Shown piece by piece: positions 1 through 7,306 of a DNA stretch of 13,166 bases. The stretch is from an uncultured Acidobacteriota bacterium (lineage in GTDB: Bacteria; Acidobacteriota; Blastocatellia; Pyrinomonadales; Pyrinomonadaceae). Where the stretch lies: contig CADEEU010000060.1 of NCBI GenBank assembly GCA_902826385.1, positions 1-13,166 on the forward strand, given 5' to 3'. Position 1 is the stretch's first letter, and each line of letters opens with the position of its first letter. Made by a program: the position numbers and the translations under genes. The notes beneath the pieces are model-generated. The model searched no databases. It saw nothing but the letters and a program-made list of their open reading frames with translations, and was not told where the DNA came from.

Positions 1-387
1 TTGAAAACAGATACCGTAGTTATCCGGGTCGCGAAGATAGAGCTGTTTCATTCCGTAAGAAGTTATGATCGGCGGCTCCGCTACAACGCCATTTGATTTT
101 AAGTATTGGTAAGCGGCGTCTGCATTCTGGCAGCCGAAATAAAGGCACGTGTCGCCGTGCCATTTCGTTCGTTCGGCAGGGGGATCATCCGGAACATGTC
201 CCGGCTCGTACTGATCGTTGAGCATCAGATCGGCTCCGTTTAGCCGCAGCCACACCCAGCTTGAATTATCTCCGTTTCCGGAATCGCTTACTACCTCGAA
301 ACCGAGAATTTCCCTGTAAAATTTAAGCGAACGCCGCATGTTTAAAACCTGAATAAGCGGCGTCATTCCTGCGATATCGATCGCCAT
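1..387 (-). CDS. VOC (glyoxalase/dioxygenase superfamily) protein, 3' end outside window
   Basis: The frame is open from an ATG at 387 to the window edge, giving 129 residues without a stop, so the C-terminus is cut off by the window. The start is supported by a strong GGAGGT five bases upstream. The N-terminus (MAIDIAGMTPLIQVLNMRRS) followed by LKFYREILGFEV is the typical beta-alpha opening of a VOC module. The segment LYLRDPDNYGICFQ at the cut end matches the closing strand where family members carry the 'DPDGN' motif. VOC proteins are cytoplasmic and include glyoxalase I, bleomycin-binding proteins and extradiol dioxygenases; the substrate here cannot be told. It lies 66 bases downstream of the DUF2277 gene and may belong to that operon, although its own strong ribosome binding site would also allow separate expression. 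The family is clear; the function is unknown. Confidence 0.88.
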   Translation of the reverse strand, partial: MAIDIAGMTPLIQVLNMRRSLKFYREILGFEVVSDSGNGDNSSWVWLRLNGADLMLNDQYEPGHVPDDPPAERTKWHGDTCLYFGCQNADAAYQYLKSNGVVAEPPIITSYGMKQLYLRDPDNYGICFQ

Positions 388-453
388 TGCTGACCTCCGG
401 AGTTTTGCTGAATAAACCAAATAGTGCCCGGAAATTGTAATTGGGTCTTGCTC

Positions 454-726
454 TCAAGTCCTTCCGTATCTAACCGCCGCACGCGCTTTTGCTTTTTCGG
501 CTTCGATCTCACGGTCGCGCGGAGGTGCGTTGGTAACAAGGGAATTCAGCATCTCCTGAGCGGCCGCCGAAACCCGCTCTACGGCGAGGTTGAAAGCTTC
601 TTCATTGGCCTGCGAAGGTTTGTTAAAACCGGAAAGTTTTCGGACAAATTGCAATGCCGAGGCGTTCACTTCACCGTTCGTCGCAGGCGGGTCGAAATTA
701 AAAAGCGTCTTGATATTTCTACACAT
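454..726 (-). CDS. DUF2277 family protein
   Basis: This is a 90-residue protein starting MCRNIKTLFNFDPPAT. The N-terminal MCRNI.TLFNF.PPAT, the central ASALQFVRKLSGFNKPSQAN and the SLVTNAPPRDREIEAEKAKA segment are the hallmarks of the DUF2277 family, and the length matches family members (roughly 85-95 residues). No enzymatic motif or membrane segment is visible; it is predicted to be a small, mostly helical cytoplasmic protein. Its ATG lies two bases after the TAG of the TPR protein gene, with only a weak AGGA directly before the start, so it is probably translated by coupling to the upstream gene. No function has been assigned to the family that I know of. The operon context (methyltransferase, exported TPR protein) does not settle its role. 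Confidence 0.9.
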   Translation of the reverse strand: MCRNIKTLFNFDPPATNGEVNASALQFVRKLSGFNKPSQANEEAFNLAVERVSAAAQEMLNSLVTNAPPRDREIEAEKAKARAAVRYGRT

Positions 727-728
727 TC

Positions 729-2249
729 CTATTTTGTGGTCGCAAGCCGCAAGCCTTCGTTCGAAAGTCTGCGATTCGGATATCTTTTCAGGGCCTTTCG
801 AAAAGCATCGGCAGCTTCTGCTTTTCGCCCCATTTCGAGGAGCATTTCGCCGGCCGCCTCCCTCGCCGGTTTAACAATGGCTGGCGGGCCATACTCAAAG
901 ATCAGTTTGTCTTCTTCCTCGGCCGCGGTAACGATCTTCTTTACGGCTCCGTCGCGATCGCCGGCGAGATAGTCGATCGACGCCTCAAGGATCTTTTCCA
1001 TCACAGGTGCTGCCTCGATATCCGATCGGGGCACCGTGGAATAACGGTCAACCGAATCCGCGACCACTTTTGAACGGGCCGCTTCGCTTCGATTCCGAAG
1101 TGATGCAAGTGATTGCCGCGCCGACGCGGCATCTTTACGCCGTACAAATTCAAGGCCGATAGCAAGGTCATGATTCGAAAAAGCCGAGATCGAATTAATC
1201 CCCGTCGAACTTACCGGCTCCATTGTCGATGCCGGTCCGGCTCCGCGCGTTTCTACCAGCATCGTTGCCCGACACATTGCCAAATGAGTCCTGGCGTAAT
1301 TTGTTGGTGCGCGTTTGTTGTCGTCTTCGATTATCGCCAACGTTCTTGTCGCGTCATCGATCTTTCCAAGCTGCAGATAACCATGCTGCAGCCAGTGCAG
1401 CGGGTGATAACCGCCGGCGCCCGAATCGCGCGCCGTTTTCATCGAATCGGTGTTTGCTTTGATCGAATCCTCCCACATGCCCAAGGCAAAAAATATGTGC
1501 GACGGCATGTGCTGTGCATGCGATGCACTTCTTGCGATCGAGCCATAGACGCGTGCGGCGCGAAGACCGAGCGGCGCGTGGACCGGATCATCGTAAGCGT
1601 GGATCAAATAGTGAAGGGCTCCGGGGTGACGCGGATTCTTTTGATAAACGGCCTCGGCGATTGACGCGGCCCGCATGTAGTTCTCGGTATTCCGGTTTAT
1701 TCGCGTTAGCCCGAGAATCGAGAGTGAGTAGAAAGCGCGTGCTTCCAGGTCGTCGGGGAAGCTGCGTGTCAGCTCGGCCATCGCGTCGGAGTAAGCCGCG
1801 GCCCTGGCCGTCGCATCGCCTTCGCCGAACAGTCTTTCTACGGCATCGAGGAACATCTTCTCGCGATTCGTCTTGGCCTTTTCGCGGCGGGCAGCCGGTG
1901 TCGGGCCAAGCTTGGCGAGAGCGGCCAGACCTCCGTTCCGGTCGTTCTCCGGCCAGATCGGATGATCGAAGGTCATTGCCTCGCCCCAATAAGCAAGGGC
2001 GAAGTCTTTATCCGCGGCCTGCGCGTCAAGGAAAGCTTGCCGGGCCGGGCCGTACTCGAAACTGTGCAGCAACAACACTCCTTTGATGAAATGCTTCTGT
2101 GCTTCGGTCGATCCGGAAGTCGGAAAATCGATTTCGCCAAGATCCACGGCGTTACTTGCTTGTTTGGCCGAAGGATCGTGGTGCTGGGCATACAAACAAA
2201 CCGTAGCCAGAAGCAGGATCAGCGAAACCGATAAAGTGTAAATTTTCAT
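729..2249 (-). CDS. Exported tetratricopeptide-repeat protein
   Basis: This is a 506-residue protein with a clear signal peptide: MKIY, a hydrophobic stretch at about residues 5-20, then a likely cut after LYA (residue 21). It is therefore expected outside the inner membrane. TPR-like helical pairs are visible near residues 50-95 (HFIKGVLLLHSFEYGPARQA, then DFALAYWGEAM) and 465-500 (AGEMLLEMGRKAEAADAFRK). The middle has conserved, His-rich blocks, HPGALHYLIHAYDDPVHA at 208-225 and HAQHMPSHIFFALGMW at 244-259, which recur in a widespread but unnamed family of periplasmic TPR proteins. Clustered His, Asp and Glu could bind a metal, but this is conjecture. The gene starts four bases after the methyltransferase stop and ends two bases before the DUF2277 start, so it is the middle gene of an operon. 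No good Shine-Dalgarno precedes its ATG, consistent with coupled translation. Confidence 0.88.
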   Translation of the reverse strand: MKIYTLSVSLILLLATVCLYAQHHDPSAKQASNAVDLGEIDFPTSGSTEAQKHFIKGVLLLHSFEYGPARQAFLDAQAADKDFALAYWGEAMTFDHPIWPENDRNGGLAALAKLGPTPAARREKAKTNREKMFLDAVERLFGEGDATARAAAYSDAMAELTRSFPDDLEARAFYSLSILGLTRINRNTENYMRAASIAEAVYQKNPRHPGALHYLIHAYDDPVHAPLGLRAARVYGSIARSASHAQHMPSHIFFALGMWEDSIKANTDSMKTARDSGAGGYHPLHWLQHGYLQLGKIDDATRTLAIIEDDNKRAPTNYARTHLAMCRATMLVETRGAGPASTMEPVSSTGINSISAFSNHDLAIGLEFVRRKDAASARQSLASLRNRSEAARSKVVADSVDRYSTVPRSDIEAAPVMEKILEASIDYLAGDRDGAVKKIVTAAEEEDKLIFEYGPPAIVKPAREAAGEMLLEMGRKAEAADAFRKALKRYPNRRLSNEGLRLATTK

Positions 2250-2253
2250 ACTC

Positions 2254-3276
2254 TTATTTATACGCTACTCCGGCGCTCGACGGTCCTGCAAGATGAATCA
2301 CCTCGGTTCGCTTGAATCCGACTTCTTTGCACCAGCCATCGAAATCGGCACCGGAATAATCGAATGCCTCGCCGAACTCGATCAGCATATTCAACGACAT
2401 CATCAACCCGAAAGCATTCTCGCGACGTGCGTCGTCTATCAGCGCTTCGATCACGATGAAAGCTCCGCCCTCGGGGAGCGCATCGTACGCTTTCTTAACG
2501 AGCATCTTCTTGTTTTCAAGATTCCAGTCATGCAGGATCATTCCCATTGTGATGACATCGGCCTTGGGCAGGTCGTCTTTGAAAAAATCGACATTGATTG
2601 CCGAAACACGATCGGACAAGCCCGCCGCCTCGATCTTTTTTGCGGCAATCACGGTTGCGGGCGGAAGATCGGCTGACGTTACTTTCAGATGAGGATGCTT
2701 GCCGGCAACGATCATTGACAGCGTCCCCGCCGCACCGCCAACATCGCAAAGCGTGCGATACCGTGAGAAATCGAACTTTTCGGCCAATGCCATAAAGTTG
2801 CCCGCGGAAATCCCGGCCATCGCATCCATGAATTGCTCTAACCTTTCCGGCTTGCTGTAAAGCTCTTCGAACACACCTTCACCGCCGTGCTTCGTCTCAT
2901 TTTGCGACTTGCCGGTTTGGAGAGCTTCGGTCAGATCGCCCCAAAACGGATAAATCCGTGCGTTCGCCATCTCAAGAAAACCGCCCATGAATGCCGTACT
3001 TTTCTTATCGAGGAACAACGCAGTTTCAGCCGTGTTTCGATACCGTGAATCCGGTCCGTCACCATCGCGCTCGAGAAATTTCAATGCAACCAGCGTGTCA
3101 AAAAAATCGGGGTTTGCTCGCTGGTGCAGATTGAGGGCTTTCTGTAATTCGGCACCGGTCATTGCGCCGTCGCCGAGCTTAGAAAACAGCTCCAGCTCAA
3201 CCGCTGATAGCAAAACCTTTGCCGGCCAAAATGCCATGCCGACTTCCATGATTCGTGCGGGTGTTAAAGTTTCCAC
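2254..3276 (-). CDS. SAM-dependent O-methyltransferase (dimerisation-domain, HIOMT-like)
   Basis: This is a 340-residue protein with two parts. An N-terminal winged-helix dimerisation domain covers about residues 5-95 (VLLSAVELELFSKLGDGAMT ... FDTLVALKFLER). A class I methyltransferase domain follows, with motif I DVGGAAGTLS at 178-187, an acidic ribose-binding position in TSADLPPA (200-207), and MILHDWN around 246-252, where His249 matches the catalytic-region His of HIOMT/caffeate/polyketide O-methyltransferases. The family transfers methyl from SAM to hydroxyls of small aromatic or polyketide molecules; the substrate here is unknown. The start is GTG at 3276, with AAGGAG five bases before it. 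An ATG overlaps it two bases upstream in another frame but reads only MWKL-stop. A good promoter lies at 3311-3340. It is the first gene of the methyltransferase-TPR-DUF2277 operon; the TPR gene follows after four bases. Confidence 0.93.
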   Translation of the reverse strand: METLTPARIMEVGMAFWPAKVLLSAVELELFSKLGDGAMTGAELQKALNLHQRANPDFFDTLVALKFLERDGDGPDSRYRNTAETALFLDKKSTAFMGGFLEMANARIYPFWGDLTEALQTGKSQNETKHGGEGVFEELYSKPERLEQFMDAMAGISAGNFMALAEKFDFSRYRTLCDVGGAAGTLSMIVAGKHPHLKVTSADLPPATVIAAKKIEAAGLSDRVSAINVDFFKDDLPKADVITMGMILHDWNLENKKMLVKKAYDALPEGGAFIVIEALIDDARRENAFGLMMSLNMLIEFGEAFDYSGADFDGWCKEVGFKRTEVIHLAGPSSAGVAYK

Positions 3277-3281
3277 ATGGT

Positions 3282-3287
3282 CTCCTT
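3282..3287 (-). promoter_or_regulatory. Shine-Dalgarno that decides the GTG start of the methyltransferase
   Basis: On the minus strand AAGGAG is followed by ACCAT and then GTG. The spacing of five bases fits the GTG at 3276. It would be three bases for the overlapping ATG at 3278, whose frame stops after four codons, so GTG is the real start. Confidence 0.7.
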
Positions 3288-3310
3288 AATTTGTTAGTGG
3301 GCGTGTTGCG

Positions 3311-3340
3311 ATAATACTCATCAAACCACGAGGCTGGCAA
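3311..3340 (-). promoter_or_regulatory. Sigma70-like promoter of the methyltransferase-TPR-DUF2277 operon
   Basis: On the minus strand TTGCCA (3340-3335) and TATTAT (3316-3311) are separated by 18 bases; each differs from the consensus at one position. Transcription would begin near 3304, giving a leader of roughly 28 bases that contains the AAGGAG ribosome binding site. It sits in the 160-base gap between the kinase stop (3437) and the methyltransferase start, exactly where a promoter is needed. The rest of that gap shows nothing recognisable: no terminator hairpin with a T-run was found for the upstream kinase operon. Confidence 0.5.
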
Positions 3341-3436
3341 TCTTGACCGGCTATTTCTGTCGGAAAATTTTCCTTGAAGAAGCTGACAAGCGGAACGAGG
3401 AGTGGGAAATCTTCAATTCTTAGAAGCAGAAATCAA

Positions 3437-4609
3437 TTACGCCGGTTTCTCGGCGGCAGTTGCGATGGCGGTGGTAACCGGGAGTACTATCGAAAAGGTG
3501 GCTCCAAGTCCTTCGCCGTCGCTTTCCGCGGCGATCGCGCCGCCGTGTAATTCTACAATATGGCGTGCAATCGCAAGGCCCAGCCCCAGCCCGACATGTC
3601 TTTCGGCGCCTTTTGCCTGCCGGTAACGCTCGAAAACTTGCGGAAGAAAATCCGGGCTGATTCCTTTACCGGTATCTGTCACGCTCAATTTAGCGTTCGC
3701 TCCATCGTATTCGAGCGAAACGGCTATTCGGCCGCCTTCCGGCGTAAATTTCACGGCGTTTTGGAGCAGATTGTTGACGACCTGCTGCAGCCTGTTCGGA
3801 TCTCCGTATATCCATTTTGCCGAATGGTCGATCTCGGCCTCGAGTTTGATCGATTTGCTTTCAGCCGAAGGGAACGCGGCGTCTATGACAGGATCGAGTA
3901 TAGACGCCAGATGCACGGGCTGCTTTTCGATCAGAAGATTGCCGTTTACTATCCGCGAAATATCAAGCAGATCGTTCACAAGGCGAGTTTGCGCTTTCGC
4001 ACTTCGGTCGATGGCGTCGATCGCACGTGCGTAAACATCCTCGTTTCCCTTATTCGTTCGCAAAAGTCCGACCCAGCCGACCATGGCATTTAGCGGCGTT
4101 CGCAGTTCGTGGGAAACCATGGCGAGAAAATCGTCTTTTGCCTTGTTCGCGGACTCAGCCTGTACACGGGCTTCCTGTTCGCGGACGCGCTTGATCCGCT
4201 CGTCTTCCATCTGCTTTTGCTGAATCGCATAGCGAATCGAACGTTCCAGGTTTCCAGCATTGATCTGTGCCTTGACCAGATAATCAGCGGCACCAGCCCG
4301 CATCGCTTCAAAATCAAGCCGCTTGTCCGTCTGACCTGTTAGCAAAATTATCGGCGCTTCATACCCGATTGAGCGCGCCTCGCGCATCAGCTCAAGTCCA
4401 TCATGTGGGCCCAGCCGATAATCCAAAAGGCATACGTCGAAACCGCCGGCCGCTATTTTTTCGAGAGCCTCTTCAAAGGTTCGGGCCCAATCGACCTTAA
4501 ACTTCTCGGCGTAAATCTCGGTTAGCAGAGCGCTGGTCAGGACGTAATCGTCCTCGTCGTCCTCAACCATCAGGACGTTTATTTCTTTGCTGTTCAGCCA
4601 GTTCTCCAT
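3437..4609 (-). CDS. Hybrid histidine kinase with N-terminal receiver (REC-HisKA-HATPase)
   Basis: This is a 390-residue soluble protein. A receiver domain covers about residues 10-125, with acidic pocket Glu16/Asp17/Asp18, phospho-acceptor Asp63 in CLLDYRLG, Thr91 in LLTG and Lys113 in YLVK. After a short helical linker (125-158, rich in charged residues) comes HisKA with His167 in AMVSHELRTPLNA. The HATPase domain has an N-box around Asn284 (NLLQNAVKF), DTGKGIS (312-318) and VGLGLGLA (339-346). There is no membrane segment or sensor domain, so the input is presumably phosphorylation of its own receiver, which may tune the kinase. It is the last gene of the signalling operon, 11 bases after the single-domain regulator. 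The start lacks a clear Shine-Dalgarno, but the receiver begins at once, leaving little choice. The tail after residue 378 (TTAIATAAEKPA) is low complexity. Confidence 0.96.
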   Translation of the reverse strand: MENWLNSKEINVLMVEDDEDDYVLTSALLTEIYAEKFKVDWARTFEEALEKIAAGGFDVCLLDYRLGPHDGLELMREARSIGYEAPIILLTGQTDKRLDFEAMRAGAADYLVKAQINAGNLERSIRYAIQQKQMEDERIKRVREQEARVQAESANKAKDDFLAMVSHELRTPLNAMVGWVGLLRTNKGNEDVYARAIDAIDRSAKAQTRLVNDLLDISRIVNGNLLIEKQPVHLASILDPVIDAAFPSAESKSIKLEAEIDHSAKWIYGDPNRLQQVVNNLLQNAVKFTPEGGRIAVSLEYDGANAKLSVTDTGKGISPDFLPQVFERYRQAKGAERHVGLGLGLAIARHIVELHGGAIAAESDGEGLGATFSIVLPVTTAIATAAEKPA

Positions 4610-4620
4610 TTTTGCAGGAT

Positions 4621-5058
4621 TTAATCCGGCAGCTCCACGAACTCGACCCAGTACTGGCCCATCGTTTTCATCAGCTCAACCAGACGGTCGAACGTCACCG
4701 GTTTTGTTATGAACGAACTGGCGCCCAGATCGTAGCTGCGATAGATATCTTCTTCCGCTTTTGATGTGGTCATTACGACGACCGGAATGCGGCGCAGATC
4801 AGGGTCGGCCTTGATCTCTTTTAATGCTTCGCGGCCGTCCTTTTTCGGCATGTTCAGGTCAAGCAGGATCAAGCCGGGCCGGGGTGATCCTTCATATTTG
4901 CCGCGTTGTTTGAGGAAGTCCATTAAGTCTTCGCCGTCGACCACAAAGTACAGATCATTCAGAACACGGCTTTCTTCCAAAGCTTCCTTTGTCAAAACGC
5001 GATCGTCCGCGTCGTCGTCCGCCATCAAAATAATGATCGGCTTTCCGATAGTTGTCAT
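4621..5058 (-). CDS. Single-domain response regulator (Rcp1/CheY-like)
   Basis: This is a 145-residue protein that is almost entirely one receiver domain. It has the acidic pocket Asp14/Asp15/Asp16 (MADDDADD), phospho-acceptor Asp67 in LILLDLNMPKKDG, Thr97/Thr98 in VVVMTTSKAEEDI and Lys119 in FITKPVTF. The DLNMPKKDGREALKEIK pattern and the final MGQYWVEFVELP helix are typical of the Rcp1-like regulators that partner phytochrome-type kinases. It has no DNA-binding or enzymatic output, so it acts by protein contact or as a phosphate carrier. The ATG follows directly on the TAA of the CHASE3 kinase (TAAATG), and its ribosome binding site lies inside the kinase's last codons. The natural donor is that kinase. 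The natural next partner is the downstream receiver-bearing kinase, though direct relay between two receivers would need a histidine intermediate. Confidence 0.96.
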   Translation of the reverse strand: MTTIGKPIIILMADDDADDRVLTKEALEESRVLNDLYFVVDGEDLMDFLKQRGKYEGSPRPGLILLDLNMPKKDGREALKEIKADPDLRRIPVVVMTTSKAEEDIYRSYDLGASSFITKPVTFDRLVELMKTMGQYWVEFVELPD

Positions 5059-6501
5059 TTAGATCGTCTCCTTTTGCTGGTTGACAGGAAGTGCCGCAAT
5101 GAAGGTCGAGCCTTCACCAGGTTTGCTGCGGGCGCTCAACGTGCCTCCGTGCCTTTCTACGATCTTGCGGCACACCGCAAGCCCGATTCCCGTTCCCTCG
5201 AATTCATTCCGTCCGTGCAGCCGCTGGAACGGCGTAAATATCCGATCGAGATATTTTTCGTCAAAGCCTATACCGTTGTCCGAGACGCGAATATTCAGCA
5301 TTTCAAATCCGCCGTTAGCAGGCTGTTCTTCCGCATCGATCCTGATCTCAGGCGGCACTCCTGTACGGTGGAACTTAAGAGCGTTGCCGATCAGATTCTG
5401 AAACAGCTGGCGCATCTGAAGCGGATCGGCCTCTATCGTCGGCAGGTTGCCGACATGTACCTGGGCCTGGTTATCCTGAAGCCTTACTTCCAAATCGCCG
5501 AGTACCTCGCGAGCTACCCGCGAAAGGTCGGTCGGTACGAACGGTTGGGCTTTTGTCGTAACACGGGAAAAAGCCAGCAGGTCGTTTATCAGCGTATGCA
5601 TCCGGTCCGCGGCGCCCTGCATGCGCGTCAGGTAATCGCGAGCCTCATCATTCAACTGCGGGCCGTGCTTCGTAGTTAGACGATCGCCAAACGCCTGAAT
5701 TTTACGCAGGGGTTCCTGAAGGTCGTGGGATGCAACAAATGCAAAATCCTGCAATTCCCGGTTGCTTCTTTGCAGTTCGGTATTCACTACATTAAGCTCG
5801 GCAGTCCGTTCGATCACCCGCTGTTCGAGTAATTCACGCTCGACTTGCAGGCGAGCCTCGTTCAGCCTCCTTTCGCGGATATCACGAATCGCCAGATAAA
5901 ACGCCAGGCAAAGAAGCGCGAGAAGCACCGAGTTTGCCAGGATGAAAGTGAATATCGTCCTTTGTCCGCTCAGCTTGGATTCGGCGACCCTGGCCGTCAA
6001 AAGGGCACGTTCGTCATTTGCAATGTCAGCAATAGCAACTCGCACTGCATCCATCAGACGTTTTCCTTCTTCGGTATCAACAGACGAAAATACAGGCACT
6101 TTCTGCTCGATTGCGCGGGTCGCCGTGCGTTGATCCAACCTCTCGAACCGTACCGCCGTTGCCGCTTCGAGCGTTTGAAATTTTTGCTGATGGGATAAGT
6201 TCTCGGCGGTATCTTTTTTTAAGGCGTCAACCATCGTCCGATAGTTCCGCACACTGGATCTATATTCTTCCAGGAAAATTTCGTCTCCGGACAAAAAATA
6301 ACCTCGGGCGCCAGTTTCGGCTTGGAGGAGAATAGCTTTCAGTTCCTGCAGGTTCTCCAATACTTCCTGGGTATGAATGACCCGTTCGTTATTGTCGATC
6401 AGCGTGCTGACAGACCTGTAGGAAACTACTCCGTTGATGATGAGGAGCAGTACCGCGACCGTAAACGATACGGCAATCCTGCCTCCCGCAAAAGAATTCA
6501 T
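5059..6501 (-). CDS. CHASE3-domain membrane histidine kinase
   Basis: This is a 480-residue inner-membrane sensor kinase. TM1 lies at about residues 8-28 and TM2 at about 183-205. They enclose a mostly helical periplasmic domain with the CHASE3 signature (ELKAILLQAETGARGYFLSG at 53-72). A coiled coil follows (206-252, with RELLEQRVIERTAELNVVN), then HisKA with His259 in VASHDLQEPLRKIQAF, the SHDLQEPLR type common with Rcp1-like regulators. The HATPase domain has Asn369/Asn373 (FQNLIGNALKF), SDNGIGF (407-413) and GTGIGLA (436-442). The ligand of CHASE3 domains is generally unknown. This is the first gene of the operon and its stop touches the regulator's ATG. No Shine-Dalgarno precedes the ATG. 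A TATTAT box six bases before it raises the possibility of a leaderless transcript. Confidence 0.96.
   Translation of the reverse strand: MNSFAGGRIAVSFTVAVLLLIINGVVSYRSVSTLIDNNERVIHTQEVLENLQELKAILLQAETGARGYFLSGDEIFLEEYRSSVRNYRTMVDALKKDTAENLSHQQKFQTLEAATAVRFERLDQRTATRAIEQKVPVFSSVDTEEGKRLMDAVRVAIADIANDERALLTARVAESKLSGQRTIFTFILANSVLLALLCLAFYLAIRDIRERRLNEARLQVERELLEQRVIERTAELNVVNTELQRSNRELQDFAFVASHDLQEPLRKIQAFGDRLTTKHGPQLNDEARDYLTRMQGAADRMHTLINDLLAFSRVTTKAQPFVPTDLSRVAREVLGDLEVRLQDNQAQVHVGNLPTIEADPLQMRQLFQNLIGNALKFHRTGVPPEIRIDAEEQPANGGFEMLNIRVSDNGIGFDEKYLDRIFTPFQRLHGRNEFEGTGIGLAVCRKIVERHGGTLSARSKPGEGSTFIAALPVNQQKETI
5068..5074 (-). promoter_or_regulatory. Ribosome binding site of the response regulator inside the upstream kinase gene
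   Basis: AAAGGAG on the minus strand lies within the last codons (KETI) of the CHASE3 kinase, followed by nine bases, the last three being the kinase's TAA, and then the regulator's ATG. This contact arrangement favours coupled, roughly fixed-ratio synthesis of kinase and regulator. Confidence 0.6.
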
Positions 6502-6507
6502 GTGTCG

Positions 6508-6513
6508 ATAATA
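6508..6513 (-). promoter_or_regulatory. Possible -10 box of the signalling operon (leaderless start)
   Basis: TATTAT on the minus strand is followed by six bases (CGACAC) and then the ATG of the CHASE3 kinase. A transcript starting at the usual distance would begin at or next to the ATG. The matching -35 position (TTCGTA at 17 bases) is poor, so support is weak. Confidence 0.22.
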
Positions 6514-6531
6514 CGGCGTTGGGCGTGTTTT

Positions 6532-6547
6532 ACGAAGCGAACTTCGT
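6532..6547 (-). other. Small perfect hairpin with TTCG loop between hydrolase and kinase genes
   Basis: The minus strand reads ACGAAGTTCGCTTCGT, a six-base-pair stem around a TTCG tetraloop, in the 118-base gap downstream of the hydrolase stop and upstream of the kinase ATG. The loop is closed by G-C rather than the especially stable C-G pair. It is followed by AAAA and not by a T-run, so it is not a standard intrinsic terminator. It could stabilise the hydrolase mRNA end, or be chance. Confidence 0.25.
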
Positions 6548-6619
6548 GCGGCGAATAATCACGGCCAAATGTCCGCTTTTCGAACAGTTAACCATTTGCA
6601 CCAAAACACGTCTGTTAGA

Positions 6620-7306
6620 TTACTCACCAACCGCAAGTGCCCAAGCCCGAACGACGCGGGCAAGCTCGGAAAAGACATCTTCGGTCGAGGTTCTGGTGCG
6701 TTTCAGGATCTTGAAGCTGTGGTCCGCCGTGTCGAGCAGGTGAAGCGTGGCACGTTTGCTGAGATTTTGGATGACGGGCTTTAGAAGGTCGAGTTCGGCG
6801 AGCGCGTCGCGCGTGCCGCTGAGGAAAAGCATCGGGATATCGACTTTTGAAAGATGCTCGGCGCGCGTTATTGCCGGTTCGCCCGCGGGATGCAGCGGGA
6901 ACGAAAAGAAAACAAGTCCTTTGACGCCGTCGATAGGCGATTCGGACTGCGCCGTCGAAGTCATTCGCCCGCTAAACGAATGCCCGCCCGCAAGCAACGG
7001 CAGATCGGGACACGCTTCATGTGCCGCCGCAACCGCCGAACGAATCGTCGCCGTCACCGTAGCCTGAGAATTGCGCCCGCCGCCCTTTTCGGAATAAGGA
7101 AAGTTATACCGAAACGTAGCAATACCCTGCTCAGCCAAACTCTCCGCTATCTTCTGCAGCATCGGCGTCCGCATATTCGAACTCGCTCCGTGGCCGAGGA
7201 CGAGGAGATGCGTTGCCTCATCCGGCCGCATCAGCAATGCCGATACTTCACCCTTTTCTGGGGTTGAGAGAAACTGTAGCTTTTGCTGGATTGTAGATGT
7301 TTCCAC
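6620..7306 (-). CDS. Alpha/beta hydrolase, TEX30/KANL3-like (dienelactone-hydrolase-related)
   Basis: This is a 228-residue cytoplasmic protein with a compact alpha/beta hydrolase fold. The strand-loop LLVLGHGASSNMRTP (34-48) supplies the oxyanion region. The nucleophile elbow is GGHSFSGRM with Ser110, the acid is Asp167 in FLSGTRDALA, and His196 is in DTADHSFKI, so the triad is complete and in the usual order. FSFPLHPAGEP (134-144) is typical of the TEX30/KANL3-like subfamily, whose substrates are unknown. The start is GTG at 7306, with a GGGGG purine run six bases upstream. The start region lies inside the out-of-frame tail of the truncated HEPN gene, so the original upstream DNA seems to have been replaced. 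Expression may now depend on read-through from the hmgA/antitoxin side. Confidence 0.9.
   Translation of the reverse strand: METSTIQQKLQFLSTPEKGEVSALLMRPDEATHLLVLGHGASSNMRTPMLQKIAESLAEQGIATFRYNFPYSEKGGGRNSQATVTATIRSAVAAAHEACPDLPLLAGGHSFSGRMTSTAQSESPIDGVKGLVFFSFPLHPAGEPAITRAEHLSKVDIPMLFLSGTRDALAELDLLKPVIQNLSKRATLHLLDTADHSFKILKRTRTSTEDVFSELARVVRAWALAVGE

Noticed and set aside
660..690. GCAGGCGGGT resembling the REP-like stem seen in hmgA
   Set aside because: Only a partial stem, without the second half of the hairpin, and fully explained by the conserved DPPATNGE coding of DUF2277.
424..972. Plus-strand frame of 182 codons over the DUF2277 and TPR genes
   Set aside because: It lies antisense to two well-supported genes and has no recognisable protein pattern.
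1514..2086. Long plus-strand (190 codons) and second minus-strand (1588-1989) frames inside the TPR gene
   Set aside because: Arg-rich, low-quality translations typical of off-frame reading of a GC-rich gene.
5074..5679. Plus-strand frame of 201 codons opposite the CHASE3 kinase
   Set aside because: Antisense shadow of the HisKA/HATPase region; no domain pattern and no start signal.
6532..6547. Hairpin with TTCG loop as intrinsic terminator of the hydrolase gene
   Set aside because: The stem is short and followed by AAAA on the transcribed sense, with no T-run, so it was listed only as a small hairpin.
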